A stretch of 64,000 nt of DNA from Nocardioides baekrokdamisoli (GCF_003945325.1 NZ_AP019307.1:496001-560000); one strand, 5' to 3'; numbered from the stretch's first letter, positions 1-9,362 are shown. Numbers and translations are program-made. The notes: generated from the sequence alone by a model not told the origin.

Positions 1-833
1 CGTACGTAGTCCTCCATGACGCGCTTGATGACGCCACCCTTGGGGTGGAACACCGGGAGTCCGGAGCCGAGCTCGTCGGGGAAGCTGAAGAGATCCAGCT
101 CGCGGCCGAGCTTGCGGTGGTCACGTCGCTCCGCCTCCTCCAGCAGGCGGAGGTAGTCGTCGAGGGCTTCCTTCGTCTCCCACGCGGTGCCGTACAGACG
201 CTGGAGTTGCTTGTTCTTCTCATCTCCTCGCCAGTACGCAGCCGCGCTGCGCATCAACTTGAAGGCAGGAATGCGCTTGGTCGTCGGCAGGTGCGGACCG
301 CGACACAGGTCCTTCCACGCCACCTCGCCGTTGCGGTCGATGTTGTCGTAGATCGTCAGTTCGCCGGCACCGACCTCGGCCGACGCGCCCTCGGCGGCCT
401 CAGCACTGTTGCCCTTGAGCCCGATGAGCTCCAGCTTGTACGGCTCGTCCTTGAGCTCGATGCGGGCGTCGTCATCGTTGGTCACCCGGCGCTCAAAGCG
501 CTGGTTGTCCTTGATGATCTTGCGCATCCGGGACTCGATCTTGACGAGGTCCTCGGGCACGAACGGCGTCGGGACGTCGAAGTCGTAGTAGAAGCCGTTC
601 TCGACCGGCGGTCCGATGCCGAGCTTCGCCTCCGGGAACAGTTCCTGGACGGCCTGGGCCATCACGTGGGCGGTCGAGTGCCGCAGGATGTTGCGTCCGT
701 CGGTGGAATCGATCGCGACCGGCTCCACCTCGTCGCCGTCGGCGACCTCGTAGGCGAGGTCCTTCAGCGTTCCGTTGACGCGCGCAGCGATCACGCTCGG
801 GTCTTCACGGAACAGCTCCCAGGCCTTGGTCAC
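1..833 (-). CDS. thrS: threonyl-tRNA synthetase, 5' part (truncated by window edge)
   Basis: Charges tRNA-Thr with threonine in the cytoplasm. The minus strand reads as a GTG-started protein beginning [20 protein letters not shown], giving the TGS-like N-terminal domain. It is followed by the editing/second additional domain with [12 protein letters not shown] (about residues 52-63) and CRGPHLPTT further on, all standard ThrRS signatures. The start at 833 is preceded by a strong GAGGAG ribosome site. Only the first 277 codons are present; the catalytic core and anticodon-binding domain lie outside the window. The gene is divergent from the P450 gene, with about 60 bases between the two starts. 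Confidence 0.93.
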   Translation of the reverse strand, partial: MTKAWELFREDPSVIAARVNGTLKDLAYEVADGDEVEPVAIDSTDGRNILRHSTAHVMAQAVQELFPEAKLGIGPPVENGFYYDFDVPTPFVPEDLVKIESRMRKIIKDNQRFERRVTNDDDARIELKDEPYKLELIGLKGNSAEAAEGASAEVGAGELTIYDNIDRNGEVAWKDLCRGPHLPTTKRIPAFKLMRSAAAYWRGDEKNKQLQRLYGTAWETKEALDDYLRLLEEAERRDHRKLGRELDLFSFPDELGSGLPVFHPKGGVIKRVMEDYV

Positions 834-892
834 GTTTCTCCTCCTCGGTGAGACGCTTGATCGTATCGGGCTTCAAGCGAGAGGCTGACCGC

Positions 893-2257
893 ATGGTCAC
901 CACCGTGTACGACCGCGTAGCCGCCGTCTCCGACATGCTTCGCACCGTCCCCACCACGCCCGCCGGCAGCGGCCCACTCCCGGACGGGCCGCGCTGGCCG
1001 GCGATCGTCCAGAGCATCGGCCTGCTCGCCTTCCGTGAGCGCCTGGTCCCCTACCTCGACCGCCGCTACGGCAGCCCGTTCACGCTGCGCCTCCTGCCGC
1101 GGAACCGATCGATGGTGTTCTTCCACGACCCTGATGCGATCCGCGAGATCTTCACCGGGGACCCCGAGGTCTTCCACGCCGGCAAGGGGAACGCGATCCT
1201 CGGGCCGCTGATGGGCGAGCACTCACTCCTGCTCGTCGACTCCGCCCAGCACAAGCGGGCGCGCCGGATGCTGATGCCGGCCTTCAGCCACTCGGCCATC
1301 GACGGCTACCGCGAGATGGTGCACGAGATCGCCCGCGACCATGTCCGCTCGTGGCCCGCCGGCACGCCGTTCTCGGCCCTGGAGGCCATGAACGAGATCA
1401 CCCTCGACATCATCCTCAAGGTCGTGTTCGGCGTGACCGACGACGACCATCTCGACGAGATGCGTCCGCTCGTACGCGACATCATCCAGATCAATCCGGT
1501 CATCCTGCTCGGCTACTCGATGGAGAGGATCCACCGCTTGAAGCCGTGGCGCGATGCCGCTGCCAAGCAGGATCGTCTCGACGCGGCGATCTACGCCCAG
1601 ATCGCGCGGCGACGCGCCGCGGCCGAGGACGACGGCGGCGTGGACGTCCTGGCTCAACTGCTCCGGATCCACGACGAGGACGGCAGCACGCTCACCGACG
1701 TCGAGCTGCGAGACCAACTCGTCACCCTGCTGATGGCGGGCCACGAAACGACCGCCACCGCCCTGGCGTGGACGTTGCAGGAGATCGGGAGCGACCCCGT
1801 ACTCGTGGAGCGCGCGACGCAGGCAGCCGACTCCGGGGACGACGACTACCTCGAAGCAGCGATGAAGGAGGCGATGCGGGTCCACCCGGTGATCGCCTTC
1901 ATCGCGCGACTGCTGATGGAACCCACCACGATCGCGGGCTGCGACCTGCCCGCCGGGACGTACGTCTCCGGGTCGATCATTCTCGCCCACAAGCGCGAGG
2001 CCTCCCACCCCGAGGCGGCCACGTTCAGGCCGGAGCGCTTCCTCGAGGGTGAGGTGCATCCGAATACCTGGATCCCGTTCGGCGGTGGGGTCCGCCGCTG
2101 CATCGGCGCCGGGTTCTCGATGATGGAGGGCGTGGCGGTCCTGCGGGAGATCCTCGAGGTCTACTCGATCAGCGCTGTCGGTCCGGAACGGACCGTCGTA
2201 CGCAACATCACCGCGGTGCCGAAGAACGGCGCGCAGATCGTGGTGACGCCGAGATAG
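893..2257 (+). CDS. cytochrome P450
   Basis: Haem-thiolate monooxygenase of 454 residues, the usual size for a soluble bacterial P450. The I-helix oxygen-activation motif AGHETT is at about residues 282-287. The K-helix ExxR (EAMR) is at 326-329 and the haem loop FGGGVRRCIGAG has its cysteine ligand at about 403. An in-frame GTG at 848 exists, but the ATG at 893 has the better GAGAGG ribosome site. No ferredoxin or ferredoxin reductase gene is adjacent, so redox partners must come from elsewhere. The substrate cannot be told from sequence; the neighbours (thrS, MFS/LysR) give no pathway hint. Confidence 0.93.
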   Translation: MVTTVYDRVAAVSDMLRTVPTTPAGSGPLPDGPRWPAIVQSIGLLAFRERLVPYLDRRYGSPFTLRLLPRNRSMVFFHDPDAIREIFTGDPEVFHAGKGNAILGPLMGEHSLLLVDSAQHKRARRMLMPAFSHSAIDGYREMVHEIARDHVRSWPAGTPFSALEAMNEITLDIILKVVFGVTDDDHLDEMRPLVRDIIQINPVILLGYSMERIHRLKPWRDAAAKQDRLDAAIYAQIARRRAAAEDDGGVDVLAQLLRIHDEDGSTLTDVELRDQLVTLLMAGHETTATALAWTLQEIGSDPVLVERATQAADSGDDDYLEAAMKEAMRVHPVIAFIARLLMEPTTIAGCDLPAGTYVSGSIILAHKREASHPEAATFRPERFLEGEVHPNTWIPFGGGVRRCIGAGFSMMEGVAVLREILEVYSISAVGPERTVVRNITAVPKNGAQIVVTPR

Positions 2258-2294
2258 TCACGGCTCGAACGAGCTGTGCCTCGCGCGATCCCGG

Positions 2295-3209
2295 TCAGGC
2301 GCGCCGTTCGAGCAGGCGTACGAGGTCAGGTTGTGCGTCCCGGACCTCGCAGGCCGTACGCACGAAGCTCGCCACCAGCGCAGAACGCTCACCCTCATGC
2401 CACGCCACGACCACCTCGGACGGTGGCCAGTCCTCGATCGGCACATGCCTGACGCCGGGCAGGGTCACGAACGACTGCGCCGCCGAACTGGTCACCGCCA
2501 CGGCCGCTCCGTTGGCAACCAGAGAGGCCTCCTCGGTCACCGAGACCACGGGCAGGAGCCGACCCGCCGTGGCATCACGCGCTGCGGCGAGCGACCAGAA
2601 GGCCTTGTAGACCTCGTCGGGAGTGTCCGACAGGGTGAGCGTCTCGCGTACGAGCTCGGCGACCGGCACCGAGGTACGGGCAGCCAGCGGATGCCCGGCC
2701 GCGACCATCGCGATCACCGGATCCAGGAACATCGTCTCGGTCTCGATCCGGGGAGTCGCCTGCGGCAGCCGGATGAAAGCGACGTCAGTCGCCCCGGTGA
2801 TCAGACCCGCGGAGGGGTCGATCGCGGGGAACTCCCGCATCTCGACCTCCACCTCGGGATGCGCCTCCTGGAACGCAGCGATGATCAACGGAGTCAACTC
2901 GAGCGCGGCGGCAGGGATGAAGCCGAGACGCAGCTTGCCGGACAGCGCCCGGGTCGTACGCCGGGCCGCGGCGACCGCATCGTCGAACGACGCAATCACG
3001 CCCTTGGAAGCCTCGTAGAACACCTCGCCGGCGACGGTCAGCGACACCCGCCGGGTGGTGCGGTCAAAGAGTTGGACCCCGAGCTCGTCCTCGAGTTCCT
3101 TGATCTGACGGCTGAGTGCCTGCTGGGTCAGGAAGACGCGCGCCGCAGCTCGGCTGAAGTGCAGTTCTTCAGCCACCACGAGGAAGTAGCGCAGTTTGCG
3201 CAGATGCAG
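2295..3209 (-). CDS. LysR-family transcriptional regulator (apparent CTG start)
   Basis: DNA-binding regulator of 304 residues with an N-terminal winged HTH and a LysR substrate-binding domain. The HTH includes LRYFLVVAEELHFSRAA and QALSRQIKELEDELGVQLFDR, about residues 6-48. No ATG, GTG or TTG lies where the family begins. Reading from CTG at 3209 gives xHLRKLRYF, which aligns position for position with the usual MxLRxLRYF start. An ATC two codons upstream is the alternative, and a GTG at 3179 would cut into the first helix. The open frame extends to 3758 but only as antisense-like sequence inside the MFS gene. It lies 20 bases downstream of the MFS gene on the same strand, so it probably shares that transcript and may control it. 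Confidence 0.85.
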   Translation of the reverse strand: MHLRKLRYFLVVAEELHFSRAAARVFLTQQALSRQIKELEDELGVQLFDRTTRRVSLTVAGEVFYEASKGVIASFDDAVAAARRTTRALSGKLRLGFIPAAALELTPLIIAAFQEAHPEVEVEMREFPAIDPSAGLITGATDVAFIRLPQATPRIETETMFLDPVIAMVAAGHPLAARTSVPVAELVRETLTLSDTPDEVYKAFWSLAAARDATAGRLLPVVSVTEEASLVANGAAVAVTSSAAQSFVTLPGVRHVPIEDWPPSEVVVAWHEGERSALVASFVRTACEVRDAQPDLVRLLERRA

Positions 3210-3229
3210 GTCGATGCGAGCGATCGTAG

Positions 3230-4393
3230 TTATCCGATGGCGGCCGCGGGCCGCGTCCCACGTGGAAGGGCCGGAATCGCCACGAGCGTGATGACCGCGA
3301 GCAGGAGGAATGCCGCCGTCGGCTGATGCAGGAAGGCACCGGCGAGGCCCGTGACGACCAGAGCTCCAAGTTGTCCGGCACACCACACCAGCCCAGCTGC
3401 GGCTCCCGCCGCGCTGCCCGCCGCGGCCTCGCTGAGCTCCAGAACGATCGGCAGCGCCGGCAACAACAGGGCACCCACGGCGACGAAGCACACCAGCCCG
3501 ACACCCATCGACGGAGCGAGGGCGAGGACCGCACAACACGATGCCGCGACCAGGATCCCTGCGAGCATCATCAGCCGCTGGCGTCCGCGCGAAGCGGCCC
3601 AGACCGGCAGGACTGCACACCCGATCACTCCGGCAGCGACATTCACCAGGAGCAGGATGCCAGCGTCGTCCTGCGTCACACCTGCCGGCTTGAGCAGCGG
3701 CTGGGCCCAGGTGGTGAGCGCAGTGAAGGCGCCGAACGGGATCGGGACCAGAAGACACATCCGGCGTACGACCGGGTTGCGCCAGGCGCGTACGAAGTCG
3801 GCACGACCGCCGGCCGGAGCCTCAGGAGCGTACGGAGGCGGCGTACGCAGGGCGACGGCCAACGCTCCTGCAGCGAGGACGGCGACGACGGCGTCGATCA
3901 CCAACACTCGACCGAGCGGCACCGTCGTCGACAGGAGAAACGCCACGATCATGCCGGCGAACGTGCTCGCCGAGGCGAGCGCGATCCCCTTCGGACGATC
4001 ATGCGCGGGCAGGTGACGCGCCGCCATCGGCGTGATCGCGGTCAGGATCAGGGGTTGGGCGATCGCGACGAGCGTCTGTCCGAACAGCGCGACGAAGTAG
4101 TCGTCGCTGGCGACCCGCACGAGCGCGCCAGCCGCCGCGAACACCGCGCCCAGAAGCACCGTCGATCTCAGCCAGCGGTCGAGCGCGAGGCCTGTGGGTA
4201 GCGCCAGGAGCACGTACCAGAGCGGGAAGACGTTCGCGAGCCACCCGATCGCTCCCTCGGACACGTGATAGCGGGCTGCGGAATCGCTCGTCACCGGTGC
4301 GTACGTCAGCCAGAGCAACTGGGTCACGGCACCGACGACGGCGAACGTCCCCATCGCCGTCCACGGCGCCCGACGCGACGTTGATTCACCCAT
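3230..4393 (-). CDS. MFS transporter, 12-TM type
   Basis: Secondary transporter of 387 residues with about twelve hydrophobic segments. The first half contains GWLANVFPLWYVLLALPTGL followed by ALDRW, a motif-A-like loop, and the second half starts at the VRRMCLLVPIPFGAFTALT segment. The substrate is unknown. The N-terminal region resembles FLVCR/NarK-like MFS proteins, but this is only an impression. The start is ATG 4393 with a weak ribosome site; a second in-frame Met is at residue 14. It is followed closely by a LysR gene, which is the likely local regulator. Confidence 0.87.
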   Translation of the reverse strand: MGESTSRRAPWTAMGTFAVVGAVTQLLWLTYAPVTSDSAARYHVSEGAIGWLANVFPLWYVLLALPTGLALDRWLRSTVLLGAVFAAAGALVRVASDDYFVALFGQTLVAIAQPLILTAITPMAARHLPAHDRPKGIALASASTFAGMIVAFLLSTTVPLGRVLVIDAVVAVLAAGALAVALRTPPPYAPEAPAGGRADFVRAWRNPVVRRMCLLVPIPFGAFTALTTWAQPLLKPAGVTQDDAGILLLVNVAAGVIGCAVLPVWAASRGRQRLMMLAGILVAASCCAVLALAPSMGVGLVCFVAVGALLLPALPIVLELSEAAAGSAAGAAAGLVWCAGQLGALVVTGLAGAFLHQPTAAFLLLAVITLVAIPALPRGTRPAAAIG

Positions 4394-4548
4394 CCCGCAA
4401 GGGTGGCGTGTCCCCGGTCACAGGGGAAACACTGATCGCCGCCTGATTCACCATGGATTCGATGTGAATGCGGACGACATTGGTGCTTCTGTGCGGGGCC
4501 CCGACCGGGCATCGTGGAACCCACATCACATCGGCTGACGGAGGACAC

Positions 4549-5826
4549 ATGTGGCGTAACTGGACCGGCGACCAGATCTGCGAGCCGGCGCGCCTCTCTC
4601 GTCCGACGTCCGCGGCCGGCGTCGCGGCTGCCGTCGTGGAATCGGGCACGCGCGGCGAGGTGGTGCGCGTCGTCGGCGCAGGCCATTCCTTCGGCGACAA
4701 CGTCGTCACCAGCGGCACCCTGATGAGCCTTGATGCCCTCACCGGGATCGAGGTCCTCGACGCAGCAGCAGGGCGCGTACGCGTCGCCGCCGGGACCAGG
4801 CTCTTCGACCTCAACCGCTATCTGGACGAGCACGGGCTGGCGATGGCCAATCTCGGCGACATCAACGTGCAGAGCGCAGCCGGCGCGATCTCGACCGGCA
4901 CCCATGGGACCGGTGCCACGCTCGGCAACCTGGCCACATTCGTGGAGTCGGCCGAGATCGTCACCGCGGACGGAGTGATCCGCGAGTTGTCGGGTGACGA
5001 GCTCCGCGCGGCACGGGTCAGTGTCGGCGCATTGGGCGTGATCACCGCGTACACGCTGCGAACAGTGCCGGCCTTCAAACTGCACGAGCGCCGCGACCGG
5101 ATGCCTCTGACCGAGCTGCTGCGCGACCTCGATGACCACATCGGCGGCAACGACCACTTCGAGTTCTTCGTCTTCCCGCATGCCTCGCGGGCGATCACGA
5201 AGGGACTGAACCGGACCGACGAGCCCGCCGACGTCCGGAGCAAGGCACGCGCGTACGTCGAGGAGGTCGTGCTGGAGAACTACGCGTTGGACGTGCTCTC
5301 GCGCGCCGGCCGCCGGTTCACTGGCCAGATCCCCCGCCTCAACCGTCTGGTCACATCGTTGGCCTCACCGTCGGACAAGGTCAACCACAGCTACGACGTG
5401 TTCTCCAGCCCTCGGATGGTGCGCTTCACCGAGTCCGAGTGGGCGTTCCCGCGTGAGACCGCGGCGGCGGCTTTGCAGGACATCCTGGCGATGATCGATC
5501 GGCGCGGTTTCGACATCAACTTCCCGATCGAGGTGCGCTTCGTGGCCGGTGACACCGACTCGATGTTGAGCCCGGCGTACGGCCGCGAGACCACCTATCT
5601 GGCGGTCCACGCGTACCGGGGCATGGCATGGCAGGAGTACTTCTCGGCCGTCCAGGAGATCGCACTCGCCCACGGTGCGCGACCGCACTGGGGCAAGCGG
5701 CACAGCCTCGACGCAGCGACGCTGAGCACGCTGTATCCGGAGTGGGAGGCGTTCAACGCCGTACGCACGACGATGGACCCCGAGGGACGGTTCGCCAACG
5801 CCCACATCAAGCGGATCTTCGGCTGA
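4549..5826 (+). CDS. FAD-linked lactone/alditol oxidase (D-arabinono-1,4-lactone oxidase family)
   Basis: Flavoprotein oxidase of 425 residues. It has an N-terminal FAD_binding_4 fold with GAGHSFG, whose His46 is the expected covalent flavin attachment site. GAISTGTHGTG follows. A C-terminal ALO domain ends with HWGKRHSL and RFANAHIKRIFG. Family members oxidise sugar lactones or alditols with oxygen, giving peroxide. The start ATG 4549 has an ideal GGAGGA site; the longer frame from 4468 lacks one. The stop overlaps the start of the next gene (TGATG), so the two are translationally coupled. This oxidase/aldolase pairing is common in actinobacteria; the physiological substrate is unknown. Confidence 0.9.
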   Translation: MWRNWTGDQICEPARLSRPTSAAGVAAAVVESGTRGEVVRVVGAGHSFGDNVVTSGTLMSLDALTGIEVLDAAAGRVRVAAGTRLFDLNRYLDEHGLAMANLGDINVQSAAGAISTGTHGTGATLGNLATFVESAEIVTADGVIRELSGDELRAARVSVGALGVITAYTLRTVPAFKLHERRDRMPLTELLRDLDDHIGGNDHFEFFVFPHASRAITKGLNRTDEPADVRSKARAYVEEVVLENYALDVLSRAGRRFTGQIPRLNRLVTSLASPSDKVNHSYDVFSSPRMVRFTESEWAFPRETAAAALQDILAMIDRRGFDINFPIEVRFVAGDTDSMLSPAYGRETTYLAVHAYRGMAWQEYFSAVQEIALAHGARPHWGKRHSLDAATLSTLYPEWEAFNAVRTTMDPEGRFANAHIKRIFG

Positions 5827-7043
5827 TGAGCGTCATGACTCCTGATCTGGGAGCGGTCCGTGCGACCGCTGCGCCGGACTTCGCCGCCCTCGACGTTGCC
5901 ACTGCCGATCTCGACGGGCCCTTCGGCGTGATCGACCTGGGCGCCTTCGCCGCGAACGCCCGCTCCTTGCTCACGCGCGCGGCCGGGACGCCGATCCGCG
6001 TGGCGAGCAAGTCCGTACGCTGCCGCGCCCTCATCGACGCCACCCTGGCGTTGGACGGCTATTCAGGGATCCTGGCGCTGACGTTGGCGGAGGCGCTTTG
6101 GGTGGCCGAGACCTGCGACGACGTGGTCGTCGGGTATCCGACGGCTGATCGCGGGTCGATCGCACGGTTGGCGGCGAGCGAGGAACTCGCCGCACGGGTC
6201 ACTGTGATGGTGGACTCGACCGACCAACTCGACCTGATCGAGCGCGCGGCGCCGGACGGCGCCCGGATCCGGGTCTGCCTGGACCTCGACGCATCACTGC
6301 GGCTGATCGGATCGCGGGTGCACCTCGGGCCGCGCCGCTCACCCGTCCACTCCGCGTCGGAGGCACGCCGACTGGCCGAGGCGATCGTTGCGCGACCGCG
6401 GTTCCGACTCGTCGGGCTGATGGCGTACGAGGGCCAGATCGCCGGCATCGGAAACGCAGCGGGCTCCTCGCTCAACCGGATCCAGATCCGGGCGATGCAG
6501 GCCGCCTCGCGGCTCGAGCTCGCCCATCGACGCGCTGCGGCAGTAGCGGCAGTGCGTGAGGTGGCCGACCTGGAATTCGTGAACGGCGGCGGCACCGGAA
6601 GCATCGAGTCGACGGCCGCGGAGGCTGCGGTGACCGAAGTGGCAGCCGGTTCCGGCTTGTACGGCCCGACCCTCTTCGACGGCTACCGGCACTTCCAGCC
6701 GGTCCCCGCGGCGTACTTCGTCACCGAGGTCGTACGCATCCCCGGCCCCGGGCTGGCCACGGCCCAGGGCGGCGGCTGGATCGCCAGCGGTGTCCCCGGT
6801 CCTGATCGGGCACCGACGCCGACGTGGCCGGCTGGTCTGTCGTTGACTCCCCTGGAAGGTGCCGGCGAGGCGCAGACGCCACTGACAGGAGCCGACGGGC
6901 TCTCCGTCGGTGACCGGGTCTGGTTCCGGCACGCCAAGGCGGGCGAGGTCTGCGAGCGGCTGAACGAACTCCACCTCGTCGAGGGCGACCGGATCGTGGG
7001 CACGGTGCCGACCTACCGCGGCGAGGGACACGCCTTCCTCTGA
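5826..7043 (+). CDS. PLP-dependent D-amino-acid aldolase/deaminase (D-threonine aldolase-like)
   Basis: Fold-type III PLP enzyme of 405 residues, related to D-threonine aldolase and metal-dependent D-serine dehydratase. The alanine-racemase-type barrel carries the cofactor lysine in VASK (Lys62). The C-terminal domain has the conserved pair HAKAGEVC (His369 and Cys376), which bind zinc in D-serine dehydratases. Usually annotated as amino acid deaminase/aldolase. It overlaps the upstream oxidase by one base and so is in the same operon. The exact reaction (aldol cleavage versus dehydration) cannot be settled from sequence. Confidence 0.87.
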   Translation: MSVMTPDLGAVRATAAPDFAALDVATADLDGPFGVIDLGAFAANARSLLTRAAGTPIRVASKSVRCRALIDATLALDGYSGILALTLAEALWVAETCDDVVVGYPTADRGSIARLAASEELAARVTVMVDSTDQLDLIERAAPDGARIRVCLDLDASLRLIGSRVHLGPRRSPVHSASEARRLAEAIVARPRFRLVGLMAYEGQIAGIGNAAGSSLNRIQIRAMQAASRLELAHRRAAAVAAVREVADLEFVNGGGTGSIESTAAEAAVTEVAAGSGLYGPTLFDGYRHFQPVPAAYFVTEVVRIPGPGLATAQGGGWIASGVPGPDRAPTPTWPAGLSLTPLEGAGEAQTPLTGADGLSVGDRVWFRHAKAGEVCERLNELHLVEGDRIVGTVPTYRGEGHAFL

Positions 7044-7081
7044 CCACCTCTGATCCAGGCAAAACTGTCGGCGCTCCTGCC

Positions 7082-7087
7082 TAGCAT
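7082..7087 (+). promoter_or_regulatory. -10 element (TAGCAT) of a leaderless DinB gene
   Basis: TAGCAT ends six bases before the ATG at 7094, so transcription should begin at or next to the start codon. No clear -35 is visible. Confidence 0.5.
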
Positions 7088-7093
7088 CGAGGC

Positions 7094-7615
7094 ATGACGA
7101 CCGGGACAGACCTGACCAGCGAACGCGACGACCTCATTGCCCTTCTGGGCACGCGTCGATACTTCCTGCGCAACACGCTGAGAGACCTCGATGACGAGCA
7201 GCTCGCTCGCAGATCCACCGTCAGCGAGCTGTGCCTCGGCGGATTGATCAAGCACGTGGCCATCACCGAGGACCGGTGGGCGCGATTCATGGTCGACGGC
7301 CCAGCTGCGTTCCCGAGCGACACCGGCGACGCTGCGGTCGCCGAGCACCAGGCTGGCTTCCGAATGGGTCCGGAGGACACCGGCGAGTCCCTGCTGCAGA
7401 CCTACGCCGAGGTGGCTGCGCGGACCGACGAACTCGTCCGGACCCTCGACTCACTCGACGTCGCGCACCCTCTGCCGCCACGTCCGTGGTTCCCGCCGAA
7501 CACGTCCTGGACGCGACGCCATGTCCTGCTGCACATCCTCAGCGAGACCTCCCAGCACGCCGGTCACGCCGACATCATCCGAGAGGCGATTGACGGCGCC
7601 AAGTCGATGGGCTGA
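7094..7615 (+). CDS. DinB/DUF664 family protein
   Basis: A 173-residue four-helix DinB-like protein. Metal-binding histidines sit in LIKHVAITE (about residue 56) and in the C-terminal SQHAGHADIIRE (about 155-166), the DUF664 arrangement. Family members are often mycothiol/bacillithiol-dependent transferases or unknown thiol-linked enzymes; none can be assigned here. It is monocistronic by context. Confidence 0.88.
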   Translation: MTTGTDLTSERDDLIALLGTRRYFLRNTLRDLDDEQLARRSTVSELCLGGLIKHVAITEDRWARFMVDGPAAFPSDTGDAAVAEHQAGFRMGPEDTGESLLQTYAEVAARTDELVRTLDSLDVAHPLPPRPWFPPNTSWTRRHVLLHILSETSQHAGHADIIREAIDGAKSMG

Positions 7616-7720
7616 GGTACGACGAACCGGGAGATTTTTTCGAACCATCTGTCTGGGCTCCTCCCCCGCCAACCTGGAGGACCGACGTACTGCATACCGC
7701 CGCGAGTGGGCTGCGCGTAG

Positions 7721-7753
7721 TAGTGCGGATGCTTCCTATTCTGCCGAGATCAG
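7721..7753 (+). repeat. copy 1 of a 33-base exact dispersed repeat
   Basis: This segment, beginning TAGTGCGGATGCTTCC and ending GCCGAGATCAG, is identical over 33 bases to 50509-50541. Both copies lie in the same orientation upstream of an orphan leaderless gene and immediately after a core gene. It contains TTCTGCCG, related to the motif scattered through the 50.5-54.1 kb island. Its function is unknown. Confidence 0.9.
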
Positions 7754-7791
7754 TGCGTTTCTCGACGGCGATCGATGGGTGATGGTCGAGC

Positions 7792-7797
7792 TACGTT
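7792..7797 (+). promoter_or_regulatory. -10 element (TACGTT) before GTG 7804
   Basis: TACGTT lies six bases before the GTG start, the spacing of a leaderless transcript. The 33-base repeat ends about 38 bases upstream of it. Confidence 0.5.
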
Positions 7798-7803
7798 TGG
7801 CTT

Positions 7804-8259
7804 GTGGGTGAAGCACAGGATCGTCTAAAGGCGCTGATCACAACCGAGTGGGGACCGGCTCTTCGTGAACTCGGGTTCAAGGGCTCGGGCCGCGTCTGGA
7901 CGCTTCCGGACGAGCGTGACTGGGTCATGCTTGGGATCCAGACATCAACGGGAAGTACCTCACGCGAAGCCAAGTTCACCTTCAACCTCCTGGTCGTCGG
8001 GAAGTCGGTCTGGAGCGAAGCTTTCATCCACCGCCCATACATTGGCGCCCGACCAAACCCGAACGTGATGTCGGTCTATCGACTCCAACAGCGAAGCGGA
8101 TTCCTAACCCACGGCGAGGATCATTGGTGGCTCCTCGCGGGCGACGGGTCAAACGAGAACGCCATCTCGCGTGAGGTCCTTGAGGCTCTGAGATCTGCCA
8201 TTGTTCCCGCGATCATCAGTGAGATGGCGAGTCCTTCGCCAGAACCGCGCAGGTACTAA
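7804..8259 (+). CDS. DUF4304-like protein
   Basis: A 151-residue soluble protein with the DUF4304 pattern: ALRELGFKGSGRVWTLP near the N-terminus, then VMLGIQTST and FTFNLLVVG strands. The function of the family is unknown, though members often appear in accessory regions. The start is GTG 7804, supported by the -10 element six bases before it. Base composition is less GC-rich than the neighbours, and the upstream repeat shared with 50.5 kb suggests it was acquired. The 188 bases before it hold only this repeat and promoter. Confidence 0.72.
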   Translation: MGEAQDRLKALITTEWGPALRELGFKGSGRVWTLPDERDWVMLGIQTSTGSTSREAKFTFNLLVVGKSVWSEAFIHRPYIGARPNPNVMSVYRLQQRSGFLTHGEDHWWLLAGDGSNENAISREVLEALRSAIVPAIISEMASPSPEPRRY

Positions 8260-8343
8260 TCCGTACCGATTCGCCGCGGAGCGAATTTCATGGTCTCTTC
8301 GCTGCCGATACGGCTCTGTGCAGCGCAGGTGCACCGGACCCCC

Positions 8344-8886
8344 CTATGACGGAGTCCAGTCCGGGTCGCGCCCAATGAATCCGATGAGTCGGTCGACTGC
8401 CGAGCGGTCGGCTCCGACATGCACCGCCGGGCCGTACTGTCCGCTGTCTCGCAGCATCGGCTCGATCGTCGTCATCCCGGCGAGCATCATCGCGGACGTC
8501 TCCTCGTCCAGCGGCGGGAGCTGTCCAGAGGCCAGAGCCAGATCCCACGAGTGCAGGAAGACGTCGCCCGTGTAGATCTGATCGAGCAGTTCAGCCACTG
8601 GTTGGGGTCCCATCGGAGTTCCGGAGATCACAAGGTCTGGCGAGTCGTCGAACAGTGCCTGGAGACGCGCGGCGTGCGAGGTCCACGCCGCCACCGGTTC
8701 CGATGGCACCGGTGGCAGGTCGATGCCGGCCGAGGCAAGGAACGCGGCCGGCCATGAGACCAGATGGGTGAGGACGTCGCGAGCGGTCCACCCGGCGACC
8801 GGAGTCGGTGCAGACCAATCGGTCACTCCAGCTACGAGGCCACCAAAAGCAGCTGCCCGATTGCGGTGGTTCTCAGCAGGACTCAT
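8344..8886 (-). CDS. TIGR03086-type metal-binding protein (mycothiol-dependent DinB superfamily)
   Basis: A 180-residue DinB-fold protein of the mycothiol-dependent maleylpyruvate isomerase group. GWTARDVLTHLVSW (about residues 32-45) and DVFLHSWDLA (about 108-117) carry the metal-binding histidines and aspartate. The likely role is thiol-dependent transfer or detoxification; the substrate is unknown. Its ATG overlaps the stop of the upstream SRPBCC gene (ATGA), making it the third gene of an ArsR-SRPBCC-DinB operon. Confidence 0.87.
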   Translation of the reverse strand: MSPAENHRNRAAAFGGLVAGVTDWSAPTPVAGWTARDVLTHLVSWPAAFLASAGIDLPPVPSEPVAAWTSHAARLQALFDDSPDLVISGTPMGPQPVAELLDQIYTGDVFLHSWDLALASGQLPPLDEETSAMMLAGMTTIEPMLRDSGQYGPAVHVGADRSAVDRLIGFIGRDPDWTPS

Positions 8887-9362
8887 CGCCCATCCGCCAA
8901 GAGGGCATCCAGCTTGGCGTACCCCTCGCGCATACCTAGGTCCATGCCGCTCCTCAGGATCGCATCACGTCCCTCGATGGAATCGACCAGCGAGGTCGCG
9001 GACAGTCTCGTCCGCCCGCCGGGCAATGCCTCGAACGTCACCGTTTCCAATGAGACACCGTCGGGCATTCCTCCCCAGGTGAAGGTCTGTGTCATCCGCC
9101 CGGGTCGGACAAGATGGAAGGATCCGAAGAAGGTCTGGACGTCCCCGTCGCAGTTGGTGTTGGTGTAGCGCCATGCGCCACCAGTACGCGCGTCCCATAC
9201 CTCGATGACGGTCGTACGCGAGTCGGGACCGATCCAACGGGCGAAGAGTTCTGGGTCGGTATGGGCCCTCTGTACCTGGTCGGGTGTCGCATCGAACTCG
9301 CGGGAGATGCGGATCAGCGGGAGATCGGGAACCGCTTCGATCGTTGCTTCCAGGGTGCGCAT
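8883..9362 (-). CDS. SRPBCC (AHSA1-type) domain protein
   Basis: A 159-residue helix-grip protein of the AHSA1/START-like superfamily. REFDATPDQVQRAHTDPELFARWIGP starts the fold and a final helix GMDLGMREGYAKLDALL closes it. Such proteins bind small hydrophobic ligands. They frequently follow an ArsR regulator as here, the ArsR stop and this ATG sharing a base (TGATG). The start ATG 9362 has AGAAGG upstream; the longer open frame to 9467 is non-coding antisense to the ArsR gene. Confidence 0.88.
   Translation of the reverse strand: MRTLEATIEAVPDLPLIRISREFDATPDQVQRAHTDPELFARWIGPDSRTTVIEVWDARTGGAWRYTNTNCDGDVQTFFGSFHLVRPGRMTQTFTWGGMPDGVSLETVTFEALPGGRTRLSATSLVDSIEGRDAILRSGMDLGMREGYAKLDALLADGR

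Noticed and set aside
3210..3758. N-terminal extension of the LysR frame into the MFS gene
   Set aside because: The extension is arginine/glycine-rich antisense-type sequence; the family starts at about residue 1 of the HTH, so the open frame is accidental.
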